64,000 nucleotides of DNA from Dyella telluris (GTDB taxonomy: Bacteria; Pseudomonadota; Gammaproteobacteria; Xanthomonadales; Rhodanobacteraceae): assembly GCF_014297575.1 (NCBI RefSeq), contig NZ_CP060412.1:3472001-3536000 (forward strand), given 5' to 3'. Below the pieces are notes generated by a model that was not told the DNA's origin, made no database searches, and saw nothing but the letters and a program-made list of their open reading frames with translations. A program made the translations under genes and the position numbers. Position 1 is the first letter of the stretch. The number at the start of each line of letters is the position of its first letter. Shown piece after piece: positions 22,779 to 30,922 of the stretch.

Positions 22779-23570
22779 TCAGTGCGCCTGTTCCAGCTTC
22801 TTCTTCTGTTCGTGGATATAGCCGATCTCCCCCAGCGACTTGGGTTCGCCGGGGATGAGCGTCAGGCATTCGCGGTATTTGGCTTCCGCCTCATCGAGGC
22901 GATGCAGTTCGACCAGTACATAGCCCTGTCCTCGCAGGGCAGCGCATTGCATGGGTGTCACGCCGTCGGCCGCCGTGAGCGGCGCGTATTCCTGGCCCGC
23001 CCGGTAGTGCTCCATGGCGCCGTTCCAGTCACGCTTCTGCATCAGCACATAAGCCAGTTCATTGCTGTATTGGGCATCAAACGGTGCAAGTGCGAGCGCC
23101 TTCTCCAGCTCGGCCTGTTCGTCGTCGTAGCGATTCATTTCGCCATAGGCATAGCCGCGTGCCCAATAGGCCATGGCCCAGGCGGGGCCGAGTACGACGA
23201 CGTTGCGTTTGTCCTTGGCGCCGATGCCGGCGTACAGCAGGGCATCGGTGGCGCCTCGTGCGCTGTAGGTGTCCTTGGGATGCTGGCCGTACTTCGCTTC
23301 GTACTTGTTTATCACCGCATTGATGGGCCCGTCGATGGCGGCCAGGATCTGACCGGCCTGGATCATCTTCAGTCCCTCGAGCACTTGCTGCTCGTCCGCG
23401 TCGACCACCGGCTTGCCCGACTTGTCCATGGTTATGTTGATGGTAGTGCCGCCGGACTTGTTCGCGGTCACGCTGGCGGCGGTCACCTCCTGTGTCGCGG
23501 CGTTGGCAGGCGGTAAGGCCGCCGCGGCGAGCAGGGTGGTGGCGAGAACGGCGAGTGCTGTCGAGCCCAT
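22779..23570 (-). CDS. Secreted TPR-containing protein
   Basis: A 263-residue protein with an N-terminal signal peptide (LAVLATTLLAAAALPPANAAT). The C-terminal half holds two to three tetratricopeptide-like repeats, for example AYGEMNRYDDEQAELEKALALAP, NELAYVLMQKRDWNGAMEHYRAG and LVELHRLDEAEAKYRECLTLIP. These suggest a periplasmic protein-protein scaffold. AAGGA precedes the start. It converges with sufS; a CAGGCGCA / TGCGCCTG stem overlaps its 3' end. The function is not known. Confidence 0.85.
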   Translation of the reverse strand: MGSTALAVLATTLLAAAALPPANAATQEVTAASVTANKSGGTTINITMDKSGKPVVDADEQQVLEGLKMIQAGQILAAIDGPINAVINKYEAKYGQHPKDTYSARGATDALLYAGIGAKDKRNVVVLGPAWAMAYWARGYAYGEMNRYDDEQAELEKALALAPFDAQYSNELAYVLMQKRDWNGAMEHYRAGQEYAPLTAADGVTPMQCAALRGQGYVLVELHRLDEAEAKYRECLTLIPGEPKSLGEIGYIHEQKKKLEQAH

Positions 23571-23637
23571 GGAGATCCTTCCCTGCAGGTTGTGGTGTCC
23601 GGTAGGTGAAACGCCTGTACGCGCGAAGCGGGTGATC

Positions 23638-23904
23638 TCAGTGTTTCACGTCCGCGGGTGCCACGCACTGGTGATCGCGGAACAGCGCCCATTCCTCACA
23701 CTGCCGGCCATCGGCAAACACGCAGATCCCGGTGACGTTGCCGGCTTCATCCTTGCGCAGGTCCAGCTTGCCGCCTTGATTGACGCAGGCTACCGATGCG
23801 GGATTGGCCATGCCGACCGAAGGCGGGTTGTCGGGCGGGGGCACAGGTGTGCTGGAGCAGGCGCACACAGCGAGGGCGAATGCGATCGGGGTAGCGATTT
23901 TCAT
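23638..23904 (-). CDS. DUF333-family lipoprotein
   Basis: A small 88-residue protein starting MKIATPIAFALAVCACSS, with a likely lipoprotein signal and acylated Cys. The mature part carries the DUF333 block: GMANPASVACVNQGGKLDLRKDEAGNVTGICVFADGRQCEEWALFRDHQC. Members are small putative hemolysin-like lipoproteins with conserved Cys residues; no molecular role is established. I chose ATG 23904 (GCAGGA upstream) over a GTG five codons earlier. It is 67 bp upstream of the TPR gene on the same strand, perhaps one operon. Confidence 0.88.
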   Translation of the reverse strand: MKIATPIAFALAVCACSSTPVPPPDNPPSVGMANPASVACVNQGGKLDLRKDEAGNVTGICVFADGRQCEEWALFRDHQCVAPADVKH

Positions 23905-24030
23905 CAGGGCGTCCTGCACGGAGGGGCTGGGCGAAATATAGTCCCGTGCCGGGGCGGCAGCATCCGGCAGCGTCTGATGGCGCTGTTCCCGGGCCGGGCG
24001 ACAATGTGCGACACACAGGGAGCTGGACAG

Positions 24031-25041
24031 ATGGAACGACTTTTATCGCGCTTGCCCTCGATACCCGCGATGGCATGCGCATTCACGATATGGCTCCTGT
24101 TGCTCGCCGGGCCGGCGCACGCTACGGATGTGCCGGCCCTGCAAGGTCCGGTGAACGACTACGCGCACGTGCTTGGTGATGACGCCGCCGTCATCGGGGC
24201 AAGGCTCGCTGCGGACGAGCAGCGCACCGGCAATCAGGTCGTGGTGCTGACCGTGCGCAGTCTCGGCGGGCAGGACATCGAAAGCTACGCCAATGACGTG
24301 TTCGCCCAGTGGAAGCTGGGGCAGAAGGGCAAGGACAACGGTGTGCTGATGGTGGTGGCGGTGGATGACCATCGCATGCGCATCGAAGTCGGCTATGGCC
24401 TGGAAGGCACGCTGACCGACCTCGCCAGCTCGCGCATCATCCGCGAACGCATGCAGCCGCGATTCGCCGACGGCGACTACGCCGGTGGCGTTGAATCGGG
24501 GGTGGATGGCGTGCTGGGCGTGCTTGACGGTGAGGCGGCGGCGTCTCCGGCGCCAGCGGATGAATCGCCTGCCCAGGTCATTGCGCGCGAAGGTTTCTGG
24601 AAGTCGGGTGCCGGCATCTTCGTGGTGCTGGTTGCGCTGTTCTGGTTGCTGTTCACCTGGATGGCATCGCAGGGCGGCAGCTGGTGGTCGATGTTCTTGC
24701 TAGGCCCGCTCACGATACCGCTACTGCTGCTCCTGTTCCCCTGGTGGGGTGTGGCGTGCGTCTACGCTCTGCATCTTTGCCTGGCCACGCTGTGGCGTCG
24801 CAGGCAGATGCGTGGCGAATTCAGGCTGGGCAAGAAGACGAAGTACAGAACGACGGTACGCCAGTGGCCGCCGTCGCTTGCCGACATCCTGCTGTGGACC
24901 GGGCCGCGCAAGGGCGGCCTGACCGGATATGGCGGGGGTGGGCGTGGAGGCTCGGGTGGAAGCGGCTCCGGTTCGTCGTCCTCGGGCTATTCCGGCGGCG
25001 GTGGCAGCTCGGGCGGCGGTGGTGCATCGGGCAGCTGGTGA
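24031..25041 (+). CDS. TPM-domain (YgcG-type) membrane protein
   Basis: A 336-residue protein. The N-terminal signal helix (ACAFTIWLLLLAGPAHAT) is followed by a periplasmic TPM domain (VNDYAHVLGDD, TGNQVVVLTVRSLGGQDIESYANDVFAQWKLGQKGKDNGVLMVVA, RIEVGYGLEGTLTD). Two to three membrane segments follow (about residues 190-255), then a cytoplasmic-like basic linker and a Gly/Ser-rich tail ending GASGSW. The tail is a hallmark of the YgcG group. TPM domains are linked to photosystem repair in plants; the bacterial role is unclear. ATG 24031 has AGGGAG upstream; ATG 24004 in frame is less likely. Confidence 0.9.
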   Translation: MERLLSRLPSIPAMACAFTIWLLLLAGPAHATDVPALQGPVNDYAHVLGDDAAVIGARLAADEQRTGNQVVVLTVRSLGGQDIESYANDVFAQWKLGQKGKDNGVLMVVAVDDHRMRIEVGYGLEGTLTDLASSRIIRERMQPRFADGDYAGGVESGVDGVLGVLDGEAAASPAPADESPAQVIAREGFWKSGAGIFVVLVALFWLLFTWMASQGGSWWSMFLLGPLTIPLLLLLFPWWGVACVYALHLCLATLWRRRQMRGEFRLGKKTKYRTTVRQWPPSLADILLWTGPRKGGLTGYGGGGRGGSGGSGSGSSSSGYSGGGGSSGGGGASGSW

Positions 25042-25060
25042 CGCGAAGGCCAAAAAGAAA

Positions 25061-25090
25061 ACCCGCGAGCATCACGCCCGCGGGTTTTTT
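25061..25090. terminator. Bidirectional terminator between TPM and M13 peptidase genes
   Basis: ACCCGCG (25061-25067) pairs with CGCGGGT (25079-25085). T6 follows on the plus strand and an A-rich run precedes, so it can serve both converging genes. Confidence 0.9.
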
Positions 25091-25115
25091 CATGCACGTG
25101 CGGTGGTAACGGCTG

Positions 25116-27155
25116 TTACCAGATCTTCACCTGCTTGTCCGCCGGACGCACCATCGCGTCACCCGCCTTGCACTGGAAGGTCTGTGCAAAGGCCGGCATG
25201 TTCGACGGTGCACCGATGGCGCGGAACTGCGCCGGTGCGTGCGGATCGGTGTTGAGCAGGGTGAGCTGTGCTTCCGGACGGATGCTGCCGCGCCACACGC
25301 GTGCCCAGTTGAGGAAGAAGCGCTGATCCTGCGTGTAGCCATCGATCTTCTTCTTCGCTTCGGCCGGGTTGCGCTTCAGTGCCATCTGCAGGGCGTCGTA
25401 AGCCGCGTTGAGGCCGCCGAGGTCACCGATGTTCTCGCCCATGGTCAGCTTGCCGTTGACGAACTTGCCCGGCAGCGCTTCGTAGTGGTTGAACTGGTCG
25501 GCGAGCAGGTCGGTGCGGGCTTCGAAGGCCTTGCGGTCTTCATCGGTCCACCAGTTGACGTTGTTGCCCTGCGCGTCGAACTTGCTGCCCTGGTCGTCGT
25601 AGCCGTGGCCCATTTCGTGGCCGATCACCGCGCCGATGCCGCCGTAGTTGAGTGCATCGTCGGCGCTGGCGCTGAAGAACGGCGGCTGCAGGATGGCGGC
25701 CGGGAACACGATCTCATTCTTCAATGAGTTGTAGTACGCATTCACCGTCTGCGGAGTCATGCCCCATTCGGTGCGGTCCACCGGCTTGCCGATCTTGCCG
25801 ACCATGTAGTCGTAGTTGAACTTGTCGGCGGCCTGCACGTTGGCGAAGTAGCTGCCGGTGGACGCAATGGTCAGGCCCGTCCAGTCACGCCACTTGTCCG
25901 GATAGCCGATCTTCGGGGTGAAGGTGGCCCACTTCTCCAGTGCCTTCTTCTTGGTGGCCTCGCTCATCCACGGCAGGTTTTCGATGCGGTTCTTGTAGGC
26001 GGCGCGCAGGTCGCCCACCAGCTGTTCCGCGCGTGCCTTGGATTCCGGCGAGAAGGTCTGCGCCACGTAGAGCTGGCCCAGTGCCATGCCCATGCCGCCT
26101 TCCACGCTGTCCAGCGTGCGCTTCCAGCGCGACTTCATTTCCTTCTGGCCGTTGAGCGTCTGCGCGTTGAACGCGAAGTCTTCCTTCTGGAACGGCGTGG
26201 AGAGGTACGGCGAGGCCGCGTCGATGGCGTGGAAGCGCAGGTAGGCCTGCCAGTCGCTTGCCGGCACGTCGGCCAGCATCTTGTCGAATTCTGCGAAGAA
26301 CTTCGGCTGCGACAGCGAGAAACCGTCCGTCACGTCGGCGCCCTGTGCCTTGAAGAAGGCCGCCCATTCGAAGTGCGGCGTCACCTTGTCGGCATCGGCC
26401 ATGCTGACGAAGTGGTAGCGGTTCTCCGGCTGGCGCAGCTCGGTCGGCACCAGCGAAGCGGCGGCGAGACGCGTTTCGAAGGCCATCACGGCTTTCGCCT
26501 GCTTCTGTGCGTCGGCCTCGCTGACGCCGGTCAACTGCAGCGTGCGCGCGATATGCGCCACGTATTCGGCACGGATCTTCTCGAAGTCCGGCTTGCTGTA
26601 GTAATCGGCGGTCGGCAGGCCCAGCCCGCCCTGATTGGCGTAGGCGATCTGGCGGCTGGAATTCTTGAAGTCGGCGTTGCCGTAGAAGCGGAAGCCAACC
26701 GGATTGCCCTTGGCGTAACTCTCGGTGATGTAGGCGACCACATCCTTGCTGTTCTTCAGCGCGTCGATGCGCGCCAGTTCCGGCTTGATGGGATCGAAGC
26801 CGGCCTTCTCGATGGCGGCTTCATCCATGCCCGAGGCATAGAAGTAGCCGATCTTCTGCTCGATGGAACCCGGCTTGGCGCTGGCGGCATCCTTGGCGGC
26901 CTTGTCCACGATGCCGTGCTGCACGTTCAGGCTGTCTTCGCGCAGTGCGTCGAAGGAGCCCCAGCGCGTGCGGTCGGCGGGAATCGGGTTGGCGGCAAGC
27001 CACTTTGCATTGACGAAGCCGTTGAAGTCGTTGCAGATGTTCTTGCTGGTGTCCAGTTCCTTCACATCGAAGTTGCCGGAGGGGCCGGCCAGTGCGCCGG
27101 TGCACAAGGCCAGGCCCATGGCCAGCGCCAGCGGTTTCACAATGCGGTTCTTCAT
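25116..27155 (-). CDS. M13-family zinc metallopeptidase (PepO/neprilysin-like)
   Basis: A secreted or periplasmic endopeptidase of the neprilysin type, 679 residues. The signal peptide is MKNRIVKPLALAMGLALCTGALAG. The M13_N domain (NICNDFNGFVNAKWLAANPIPAD onwards) occupies roughly residues 35-420. The catalytic domain has the zinc motif HEMGH (near residue 511, in VIGHEMGHGYDDQGSKFD), the third ligand in ENIGDLGGL (near 572) and the C-terminal CKAGDAMVRPADKQVKIW. NAYYNSLKNEIVFPAAILQPPFF is the substrate-binding signature of the family. All catalytic residues appear intact. It is monocistronic. Confidence 0.95.
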   Translation of the reverse strand: MKNRIVKPLALAMGLALCTGALAGPSGNFDVKELDTSKNICNDFNGFVNAKWLAANPIPADRTRWGSFDALREDSLNVQHGIVDKAAKDAASAKPGSIEQKIGYFYASGMDEAAIEKAGFDPIKPELARIDALKNSKDVVAYITESYAKGNPVGFRFYGNADFKNSSRQIAYANQGGLGLPTADYYSKPDFEKIRAEYVAHIARTLQLTGVSEADAQKQAKAVMAFETRLAAASLVPTELRQPENRYHFVSMADADKVTPHFEWAAFFKAQGADVTDGFSLSQPKFFAEFDKMLADVPASDWQAYLRFHAIDAASPYLSTPFQKEDFAFNAQTLNGQKEMKSRWKRTLDSVEGGMGMALGQLYVAQTFSPESKARAEQLVGDLRAAYKNRIENLPWMSEATKKKALEKWATFTPKIGYPDKWRDWTGLTIASTGSYFANVQAADKFNYDYMVGKIGKPVDRTEWGMTPQTVNAYYNSLKNEIVFPAAILQPPFFSASADDALNYGGIGAVIGHEMGHGYDDQGSKFDAQGNNVNWWTDEDRKAFEARTDLLADQFNHYEALPGKFVNGKLTMGENIGDLGGLNAAYDALQMALKRNPAEAKKKIDGYTQDQRFFLNWARVWRGSIRPEAQLTLLNTDPHAPAQFRAIGAPSNMPAFAQTFQCKAGDAMVRPADKQVKIW

Positions 27156-27345
27156 GCGGATCGGTGCTCCCTCTGTCTTCGGTGTGCGGCGGCCCCGGTG
27201 TGCGGCCGCGTCGGATCAATCCGCGACACTAGTCAGCGCCGGAGAGGGCGGCACAGTGTCGAAGGTCATGTTGGCGCAAGGTTTGAGGTCGGTGGCGATC
27301 AGTGGCGGGATGGGAGTGCGCGGACGTGCATCGACGCGGGCTTTC

Positions 27346-27400
27346 TGCCCGTCATTCCGGCCCTTGCCCCCTTTTGCGGGGTGCGCCGGAATGACGGGCA
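27346..27400. repeat. Inverted repeat, diverged family 3 type
   Basis: Perfect 16-base arms (27346-27361, containing GTCATTCCGG, and 27385-27400) surround a 23-base G/C-rich centre. The outer CATTCC...GGAATG core is shared with family 3, but the inner part differs. It lies in the 302-base gap between the M13 peptidase and the divergent GNAT gene; I see no other feature in that gap apart from weak promoter-like sequence. Confidence 0.75.
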
Positions 27401-27457
27401 AAAGGCGGGGGCCGGGGCCTTGATGCCCGCTGCCATGGCAGCCGCTATCATCGGCAG

Positions 27458-28006
27458 ATGCCAAACCCGTCCGAACTCCTGTTCCGCCTGGCCAATCACC
27501 AGGACGTCGCCACCATCGTCGCCTTGGTCGAATCCGCGTATCGCGGCGAATCCGGCCAGCGCGGATGGACCACCGAATCCCATCTGCTCGACGGCCAGCG
27601 CACTGATACCGAAAGCGTCGCCGCGCTGATCGGCGTTGACGGCAGCGTGGTGCTGCTGGCGGAGCAGGGCGGTGAACTGGTGGCCTGTTGCCATATCGAG
27701 CGACAGGATGCCTCCGGCTATTTCGGCATGTTCGCCGTCAACCCGCTGCTGCAGCGCGCCGGCGTGGGCCGTGCCGTGCTCGCGGAAGCAGAACGCATCG
27801 CGAAGGAAACCTGGCAAGCCACCGCGATGCGCATGTCGGTGATCGAGCAGCGCGAGGATCTGATCGCCTGGTACGTGCGCCGTGGCTACGCGCTGACCGG
27901 AGAGACGCGTCCATTCCCCTATGGCCAGCCGCGCTTCGGCATTCCGCGACGCGACGACCTGCGCTTCGTCTGGCTGAGCAAGCCGCTGCACGAGGTGACG
28001 GCATGA
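27458..28006 (+). CDS. GNAT-family N-acetyltransferase
   Basis: A 182-residue acetyltransferase-fold protein. The N-terminal helix-loop LFRLANHQDVATIVALVESAYRGE and the acetyl-CoA binding motif YFGMFAVNPLLQRAGVGRAVLAEAERIAK (R/Q-x-x-G-x-G/A) are clear. VIEQREDLIAWYVRRGYALTGETRPFPYG is the usual motif B region. The substrate is unknown. Its stop overlaps the Rieske gene start (ATGA), so the two are coupled. Confidence 0.9.
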   Translation: MPNPSELLFRLANHQDVATIVALVESAYRGESGQRGWTTESHLLDGQRTDTESVAALIGVDGSVVLLAEQGGELVACCHIERQDASGYFGMFAVNPLLQRAGVGRAVLAEAERIAKETWQATAMRMSVIEQREDLIAWYVRRGYALTGETRPFPYGQPRFGIPRRDDLRFVWLSKPLHEVTA

Positions 28007-28323
28007 ACATGGCCGACTGGATCTTCGTGGGCACGCGCAGCGAACTGCTGCCTGGCGAGTTCAAGGTCGTGTGGGATGGCGACACCGCCATCGCCGTGTA
28101 CAACATCGACGGTGACCTCTACGCCATCGAAGACGTTTGCAGCCACGACGGCGGTGAACTTGCCGGTGGCGAAGTGCATGGATTCGAAGTGGAATGCCCG
28201 CGCCATGGCGCGCGCTTCGACGTGCGCAACGGTGCCGTGACGTGTCCTCCGGCTTATGAGCCGATCGCCAGCTTCCCCGTGCACGAGGTTGATGGCCAGA
28301 TCTGGACGCGCGACGACAGGTGA
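28003..28323 (+). CDS. Rieske [2Fe-2S] ferredoxin-like protein
   Basis: A 106-residue soluble Rieske protein of the type serving non-haem oxygenases or nitrite reductase small subunits. The cluster ligands are C-x-H in EDVCSHDGGEL and C-x-x-H in ECPRHGARFD, with the usual spacing of about 17 residues. There is no membrane anchor, so it acts in the cytoplasm. It is fused in translation to the GNAT gene by a four-base overlap. No oxygenase partner is nearby, so its redox partner is unknown. Confidence 0.93.
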   Translation: MNMADWIFVGTRSELLPGEFKVVWDGDTAIAVYNIDGDLYAIEDVCSHDGGELAGGEVHGFEVECPRHGARFDVRNGAVTCPPAYEPIASFPVHEVDGQIWTRDDR

Positions 28324-28326
28324 GTC

Positions 28327-28407
28327 GAGAAGTGAGTGAAGAGCATTGAGCAGCGAGAGGAGTATGCGTCTTCTCTCACTACTCACTCCTCTTTACTCAC
28401 TCCTGCT
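28327..28407. repeat. Inverted repeat, family 4 (GAAGTGAGTG type)
   Basis: A purine-rich left arm (GAGAAGTGAGTGAAGAG) and a pyrimidine-rich right arm (CTCTTTACTCACTCCTG) pair imperfectly. It begins three bases after the Rieske stop codon and ends at the stop codon of the convergent gene. A second copy lies at 40571-40637, also starting just after a stop codon. Confidence 0.8.
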
Positions 28408-29205
28408 CTAAAGCCGGTAAACAAACGCCAGCGTGGTGGTGAGCTGATTGGGCGTGCCGTAGCTGCGCACCAGCGGGCTGCCCGCTGCCTGGCCCAGCAG
28501 TCGCGTGTAGTTGAGGGCGAAAGCAAAGCCCGTGTGCAGGCTGGTGGGCATGAAGGCGTCGTATTCGAGGGATACCTGCTGGCTGCCCGCGCCGGGCGAC
28601 CAGGGCGCGATGTCGAGCTTGGCCGCCTGCTCCGGCGAAACGCCGAAGAAGCGCCGCATGGCCGGGCCGTTCATGCCCTGCCACTGCAACTGCAGGCTGT
28701 GGTTGAGGTAGCCGATGGCGGGAAGGTCGTAGTCCGCGTACAGGTTGAGGTACGCACCCGCACCTTGCGTGTCATGGCTCAGGTTGCCGCCGATGTTGAG
28801 CTGCAGGGTGGCCTGGTATTCCAGATAGCCGCCCGCGTTGATGCGCGGACTGAGCGAATCGATGACGCCACCGAGTTGCGAGCCTAGCTCATCGTGATCA
28901 CGGCCCCACATATAGTTGCCGTAGATGCCGCCGCGCCACTTGTCGCCGTGGATCAGGTCCACGGTGAGGCCATCGAGCGTCGACAGGGTGATATGCCAGG
29001 GCAGTTCGGCCTGGATATACGGAATGGCCTGGTTGCGATGGTCCTTCGAGCCCAGCCACGCCGGCATGCGCTGCACGCCGGCACCGAACATGTCGTTGGG
29101 GCCGTCGGTGGGGTTGTCGGCCAGTGCGTTCGTGGACAGGCCCAGCGCAAGCATCAGCGCGACGACGCGCATCGACGATGCGTGCGGGGAACGACGACAG
29201 CTCAT
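28408..29205 (-). CDS. MipA/OmpV-family outer-membrane protein
   Basis: A 265-residue protein with a signal peptide (MRVVALMLALGLSTNALA) and beta-barrel character ending TLAFVYRL. The MipA/OmpV pattern is visible: an opening GAGVQRMPAWLGSKDHRNQAIPYIQAELP, then alternating amphipathic strands. MipA-type proteins are outer-membrane proteins, some interacting with murein synthesis, others involved in antibiotic response. It lies 11 bp after the HlyD-like gene as the last gene of the exporter operon. The longer start at 29205 is retained, although translation may begin at the internal MRVV (29172). Confidence 0.8.
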   Translation of the reverse strand: MSCRRSPHASSMRVVALMLALGLSTNALADNPTDGPNDMFGAGVQRMPAWLGSKDHRNQAIPYIQAELPWHITLSTLDGLTVDLIHGDKWRGGIYGNYMWGRDHDELGSQLGGVIDSLSPRINAGGYLEYQATLQLNIGGNLSHDTQGAGAYLNLYADYDLPAIGYLNHSLQLQWQGMNGPAMRRFFGVSPEQAAKLDIAPWSPGAGSQQVSLEYDAFMPTSLHTGFAFALNYTRLLGQAAGSPLVRSYGTPNQLTTTLAFVYRL

Positions 29206-29216
29206 GCGCCTACGAC

Positions 29217-30158
29217 TCAGCTACCGGGTTTGGCAGGTGCCGCAGCGTTGCCGGTGAACTGCACGATCACCCGCTGGCCGATGCGCAGCGATGCAGGCGG
29301 CGGCTGGTCGAACACCAGCACGCACTGCACGGTGCGGGTGTTGGCGCGGATCAGCGGATCTTCCTCCAGCGCACTGGGGCCAAACACGGTACCGATGCGC
29401 TGCACGTGGGCGCTGAGCGTGGGGGCCCCGCTGCCGCTGTCGTCCACCACCTGGGCAGGCATGCCGTCATGCACGGCACCGACAAACGATTCATTGAGTT
29501 CGGCGCGCACGATGCGCGGCTGCTCGGGCAGCAGCACGAACGCTGGACCACCCTGCGGCGACACGGTGGCACCCGGCTGGATATCGCGCTCCACGATCTG
29601 GCCGTCGAACGGAGCCAGCAGGGTGCGCTGCGCCAGCTCGTAACGGGCGGCATCCAGCTTCTGCGTAGCCAGCGCCTGCGCGGCACGCAGGTTGTCGAGT
29701 TCGCCCTGCAGCTGCTGGGCGGCATCCTTGGCGTCATCCGCGCTCTGGCCATCGCCGGCACCGGCGGAGGCGGCAGCAGCCAGGCGCGTGGCGCGCTGCT
29801 GGGATGCCTTGAGGCGGGTTTCCAGCGAGCCGGTCTGGGCCTGCGTCTGCTTCAGTTCGGCCTCGGCGGCGTTAACGGCCAACTGCGCGGGTTTGGTGTC
29901 CAGCACGGCCAGCACCTGGCCTTTGTGCACATGGTCGCCTTCGCGCACCTTGATCTCGGCCACCACGCCTTCGCGCGGCATGCTGAGCTTGAGCAGGCCG
30001 CCTTCGATATCCACGCGCCCCCGTGCCACCGCCGTATAGGCAGGGGCCGGAGCCGCGGCCGACGTGGCGCTCTTGTCGGCGTCGCTGTGCGAGCAGGCTG
30101 CCAGCAACGACGAGGCAAGGGCCAGGGCGAGCAAGGTGTGGACGGGACGCAAAGTCAT
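29217..30158 (-). CDS. HlyD/RND-type periplasmic adaptor lipoprotein
   Basis: A 313-residue membrane-fusion protein of an ABC exporter. The N-terminus is a lipoprotein signal (LLALALASSLLAAC). Residues about 55-90 form the first half of a biotinyl-lipoyl domain (VVAEIKVREGDHVHKGQVLAVLD), followed by a coiled-coil hairpin (AEAELKQTQAQTGSLETRLKASQQ to RYELAQRTL) and the returning lipoyl strand (LLAPFDGQIVERDIQPGATV). Beta-barrel sequence completes it. The start overlaps the ATPase stop by four bases. Confidence 0.93.
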   Translation of the reverse strand: MTLRPVHTLLALALASSLLAACSHSDADKSATSAAAPAPAYTAVARGRVDIEGGLLKLSMPREGVVAEIKVREGDHVHKGQVLAVLDTKPAQLAVNAAEAELKQTQAQTGSLETRLKASQQRATRLAAAASAGAGDGQSADDAKDAAQQLQGELDNLRAAQALATQKLDAARYELAQRTLLAPFDGQIVERDIQPGATVSPQGGPAFVLLPEQPRIVRAELNESFVGAVHDGMPAQVVDDSGSGAPTLSAHVQRIGTVFGPSALEEDPLIRANTRTVQCVLVFDQPPPASLRIGQRVIVQFTGNAAAPAKPGS

Positions 30159-30919
30159 GCAGAAGGTTCCTCGAGGCCTGACGTTGGCGTCGATGTCTGG
30201 GATGGCACCCGGTCGCTAAGGATACGGCCATCTTCCATGGCGAGCACGCGGTCGGCGTGGCCCACCAGGCGCGGGTCATGGCTGACGCACAGCACCGTGG
30301 TGCCGTGCGCGCGGGCGATGCGATGGAGGATGTCGATCACGATCTGGCCGTTGGCTGCGTCGAGCGCGCTGGTTGGCTCGTCGGCGAACAGCAGGTCCGG
30401 TTCCTTGGCCAGCGCGCGGGCAATGGCTACGCGCTGCTTTTCGCCGCCGGAGAGTTCCGATGGACGAAGCTTCATGCGCGGCCCCAGGCCCACTTCTTCC
30501 AGCGACGCCATGGCGCGGCGGCGCGCTTCGGCCGGTGAGAGGCCCAGGTAGCTCAGCGGCAATTCCACCTGCTCCAGCGCATTGAGCGCAGGGAACAGGT
30601 TGAAGCCCTGGAAGACGAAGCCGGTGTGCAGCAGACGGAAACGTTCCAGCGCACGCGTATCGAGATGATTGAGGTCCTGCTCAAGCGCGAATACCTGGCC
30701 GCCATCGGGGCGTTGCAGGCCGCTGAGGATGGCCAGCAGCGTGCTCTTGCCGCAGCCGGAGGGACCCGAGATGAGCGTGAGTTCGCCCGCGCGCACATCC
30801 AGCGTCAGGTCGTGCAGCACCGTGCTGCGGATGTCGCCCGAGGTGAACGACTTGCTGACGTTGCGCGCCTGCAGCGACACCGTGGGCTTGGCATGGGCCA
30901 TGGGTGATGGGTGACTCAT
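30155..30919 (-). CDS. ABC transporter ATP-binding protein (MacB/LolD/DevA-like)
   Basis: A 254-residue ATPase. Walker A is SGPSGCGKST, the Q-loop is FVFQGFNLFPALNALEQVELPL, the signature is LSGGEKQRVAIARALA, and Walker B is LLFADEPTSALD with switch His in VLCVSHDPRLVGHADRV. The wording belongs to the family that energises FtsX-type mechanotransmission permeases. It lies between the permease and the adaptor, four bases after the permease stop and four bases into the adaptor start. Confidence 0.95.
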   Translation of the reverse strand: MSHPSPMAHAKPTVSLQARNVSKSFTSGDIRSTVLHDLTLDVRAGELTLISGPSGCGKSTLLAILSGLQRPDGGQVFALEQDLNHLDTRALERFRLLHTGFVFQGFNLFPALNALEQVELPLSYLGLSPAEARRRAMASLEEVGLGPRMKLRPSELSGGEKQRVAIARALAKEPDLLFADEPTSALDAANGQIVIDILHRIARAHGTTVLCVSHDPRLVGHADRVLAMEDGRILSDRVPSQTSTPTSGLEEPSA

Positions 30920-30922
30920 CGC

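Noticed and set aside
29124..30551. 475-codon plus-strand frame over the exporter genes
   Set aside because: Antisense of the HlyD-like and ATPase genes, which carry clear motifs on the minus strand.
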